Below, piece by piece: positions 61,883-64,000 of a DNA stretch of 64,000 nucleotides. Origin of the DNA: Pelomonas sp. Root1217 (GTDB lineage: Bacteria > Pseudomonadota > Gammaproteobacteria > Burkholderiales > Burkholderiaceae_C); the NCBI RefSeq assembly GCF_001425705.1, contig NZ_LMDC01000001.1:1224486-1288485 (forward strand), in the 5' to 3' direction. A model generated the notes under the pieces. The model ran no database searches. It had not been told where the DNA came from and saw only the letters and a list, made by a program, of their open reading frames with translations. Position 1 is the first letter of the stretch, and every line of letters begins with the position of its first letter. Both the position numbers and the translations under genes were made by a program.

Positions 61883-63931
61883 TCACCCGCCGTCGAGGTC
61901 GCTCATCAGCGTGTCGACGGCGCGCTGGACGACGTTGTCATCCTCCAGCGCCGTGATGAGGCCGTTGGACAGCAGGGCCTCCAGCGCGCGGCGGGTCAGT
62001 GGCAGGCGTTCGTCGGAGTCGCGACCGACGAAGAGCAGGAACTGCCGGCCCTCGCTGATCCAGGCGATCTGGGCGGTATGCCAGACGCCCTGGATGAAGA
62101 GGTGGAACCAGCGGCCGATCTGCAGGCCATCGATCCAGCGTTGCAGCGCGGCGCGTGCGGCCGGCGAATCGGACTCGCTGTAGAGCTGCACCGGCACGGT
62201 CGGCAGCTCGCCGCGGTCGACGTCGACGCTGAGCCAGTGCGAAGGCACCTGGGAATCACGTTCCTCCATCAGGCGCTTGACGATTTCATCGGCCGAGGCG
62301 GGCGCATTGCTGGCCGCGGCCGAGACAGGCGGCGGCGCGGCGGGGCGGCGCTCGGCCGGGTCCAGTGCCGGCAGGCCGCGCAGCAGGCGGGCATGCTGGG
62401 CCATCAGCTCGGACAGCGCCGGCTCGCGCTTGGCCTCGGCGAGCTGGATGCTGTCGCAGCCGGCAACCAGGCTTTCGATGAGGACAGGCAGGCGCATGCG
62501 CAGGGCCTCGCGGTCGGCGAGGTCTCGCGGCGTGGTGAGGCTGTCGAGCACGCCGTCGACCATCTCCATCGCGACATGGGCTTCGCGCGAGTCGCGGCCG
62601 TGGCGCACCATCGCTTCGACGATCACGTCGACCCAGGCGGTCTGCAGGAAGCGGTGCATGCGTGGGCCCAGGGGGGCGCCGGCAATCTGGTGGTCGATCT
62701 GGTCGCGGATCAGCGCGCGCCAGTCGCTGCGCAGCTGCTCGCGCTCCAGGGCGGCCAGCGCCACGGCGTTGCGTTCGCCGCTTTGGCGGGCCTGCTGGTC
62801 GATGTGGGCATCCACGCGGGCCAGCACCTGCTGGAAGAGCAGGGCCGTGGGCGTCGGCGCGTCAACGAGGAGCTGGGCCTCGGCTTCCATGAAGCGCAGG
62901 AAGCCGACCAGGCGGGTGTCGTCGGCGCGCTCGAAGGCCATGCCGTGGGCAGCGACGCGGTTCAGCAGCGCCCAGGTGGGGTGGTCCTGGCGGCGCAGCA
63001 GCATGCTGTCGCTACGGGCCAGGCGCACGACGGCGATCTGAAGGCGGGCGAGCAGGGCCTTCAGCGGTGGCAGCAGGCGCGGATCGGCCAGGATCTGGTC
63101 GTAGAGCCGGCTCAGCATGTCCGGACCGGTCGAGCGCACGAAAGGTGCCGGGGCGAGTGGGTCGCGCTGCGTGGCAGGGCTGTGCGATGCCAGGCCTTGC
63201 GGCCGGGAGTTGACCGCGTCGACGCGGCGCGACAGGCCGTCCAGCGTGCCGTGTGCGGTCGGCCGCGCGCCGATGCCATGGGCGGCCGCCAAACGCTGGT
63301 GGGCCAGCGGGTCGGTCTTGGCATGGCCGTGGGAGGCAACCATGTCGCTGATGTCGGCGGCGTGCAGCGTGGCGCAGGCCTGGGTATAGAGGCGGTTCAG
63401 CGCGCGGGCCAGCGGTGTGGCGGCGACGCGCATCAGCTCGTACTGGGTCTGGGCACCGATCGGGCTGGATGCCAGGGCATGGTGCAGCGCGTGAGCGTAG
63501 AGGGCTGGGCGCAGCGGGTTGTCACGCTCACGGGCGCGAGCGATGCCGCGCAGCGCGGCGAAAAAATTGCCGATCTGGTGGAGCTCGGCCCGGCTCATGT
63601 CTTCGGCCGCATGGGCGACATGGGCGATCGCCACATCCTGGAGCGCCTGATGTTCGTCGACGAGGCTGAGGCTTTCCAGGCCACCGAACTGCGCGGGCGC
63701 GCGGTGCATGGGATCGTCGCCGCGGCGGCCGGCCTGCAACAGCTCGATGAGCTTGCCCTCGAAATCGGCCGCGAAATGCGGGCGCACCTTGCGCCAGGCC
63801 TCGCGCAGCGGATAGTGCTGGGGCTGGGCGTCGAGTTCATCCTGCACGCTGTGGAGCAGGTCGCGGGCCATCGGACCGGCTTCGGTCAGGGCATGGTCGA
63901 GCAGTTGATGGGGATGCGGGCTGAAGGGCAT
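61883..63931 (-). CDS. DUF1631 family protein
   Basis: A 682-residue soluble, mostly helical protein of the DUF1631 family, found mainly in beta- and gammaproteobacteria. Family-like segments include the N-terminal LREAWRKVRPHFAADFEGKL, the internal LHAADISDMVASHG and WRALIRDQIDHQI, and a beta-rich C-terminal part (WFHLFIQGVWHTAQIAWISEGRQFLLFVGRDS). That last part resembles a PilZ-like barrel but lacks a clear RxxxR motif. No signal or membrane segment is present. The ATG at 63931 is the first good start; about 70 bases to the window end carry no other gene. The function is unknown. Confidence 0.85.
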   Translation of the reverse strand: MPFSPHPHQLLDHALTEAGPMARDLLHSVQDELDAQPQHYPLREAWRKVRPHFAADFEGKLIELLQAGRRGDDPMHRAPAQFGGLESLSLVDEHQALQDVAIAHVAHAAEDMSRAELHQIGNFFAALRGIARARERDNPLRPALYAHALHHALASSPIGAQTQYELMRVAATPLARALNRLYTQACATLHAADISDMVASHGHAKTDPLAHQRLAAAHGIGARPTAHGTLDGLSRRVDAVNSRPQGLASHSPATQRDPLAPAPFVRSTGPDMLSRLYDQILADPRLLPPLKALLARLQIAVVRLARSDSMLLRRQDHPTWALLNRVAAHGMAFERADDTRLVGFLRFMEAEAQLLVDAPTPTALLFQQVLARVDAHIDQQARQSGERNAVALAALEREQLRSDWRALIRDQIDHQIAGAPLGPRMHRFLQTAWVDVIVEAMVRHGRDSREAHVAMEMVDGVLDSLTTPRDLADREALRMRLPVLIESLVAGCDSIQLAEAKREPALSELMAQHARLLRGLPALDPAERRPAAPPPVSAAASNAPASADEIVKRLMEERDSQVPSHWLSVDVDRGELPTVPVQLYSESDSPAARAALQRWIDGLQIGRWFHLFIQGVWHTAQIAWISEGRQFLLFVGRDSDERLPLTRRALEALLSNGLITALEDDNVVQRAVDTLMSDLDGG

Positions 63932-64000
63932 GGACGCTGTGGAGGGGCGTGGTGAGATTATCCGGCGCCAAGCTGGTGCACCCCGACGTGTTGCCCACTC

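Noticed and set aside
1-64000. CRISPR arrays, rRNA or tRNA genes, prophage or IS elements
   Set aside because: I saw no regularly spaced repeats, tRNA-like cloverleaf, rRNA-like sequence, integrase or transposase.

Overview
The window is high-GC chromosomal DNA from a betaproteobacterium, most likely order Burkholderiales (Roseateles/Pelomonas/Rubrivivax-like). The inference rests on codon usage, the engB / cytochrome c4 / resB / ccsA arrangement, the DUF1415 and DUF1631 genes, the paired circularly permuted ATP-grasp/alpha-E/transglutaminase loci, and GC-rich intergenic hairpin repeats. No rRNA, tRNA, CRISPR array, IS element or phage gene was recognised. The sequence is dominated by signal transduction.

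Region 1 (1-9484): a partial PAS histidine kinase, then a tightly overlapped set: a TPR/GAF hybrid kinase, a lone Hpt protein, a receiver-linked class III nucleotide cyclase, a patatin-like lipase with an N-terminal cyclic-nucleotide-binding domain, and a small membrane protein with a C-terminal cyclic-nucleotide-binding domain. Read in order this is a phosphorelay that controls a cyclase, followed by two candidate cyclic-nucleotide effectors. A decayed GGDEF fragment ends it. Region 2 (9743-16923): a chemotaxis operon (STAS protein, CheA with an MshEN-like insert, a frameshifted PAS chemoreceptor, CheW, CheR, a cheD remnant, CheB), closed by a convergent OmpR-type regulator.

Region 3 (17785-22442): small conserved proteins, an M20 amidohydrolase and a TonB-dependent receptor preceded by a small secreted or membrane protein. 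Region 4 (22581-34188): two versions of the ATP-grasp / alpha-E / transglutaminase system, one as three genes and one as an ATP-grasp-alpha-E fusion plus transglutaminase, separated by a toxin-antitoxin pair and an alpha/beta hydrolase. The alpha-E gene of the first locus is preceded by a truncated duplicate of its own 5' end. Region 5 (34222-45658): a LysE exporter with a divergent Lrp regulator, an amino-acid-type binding protein, a CHASE/PAS/GGDEF cyclase, a DinB-like protein, a decayed toxin-antitoxin pair, a fused indolepyruvate ferredoxin oxidoreductase with a divergent Lrp regulator, and a GAF-GGDEF cyclase.

Region 6 (45630-54935, minus strand): a second signalling cluster: a GAF/HisKA/receiver protein with no ATPase domain, a receiver-PAS kinase, a receiver with a degenerate GGDEF that keeps its I-site, a periplasmic binding protein and a membrane hybrid kinase with Hpt; a NarL-type regulator lies upstream. 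Region 7 (54288-61782): system II cytochrome c maturation (resB, ccsA) followed closely by a histidine kinase and the NarL regulator, preceded by cytochrome c4 and divergent engB. The window ends in a DUF1631 gene. A structured repeat of about 120-140 bp occurs three times between minus-strand genes, with compensatory stem changes.
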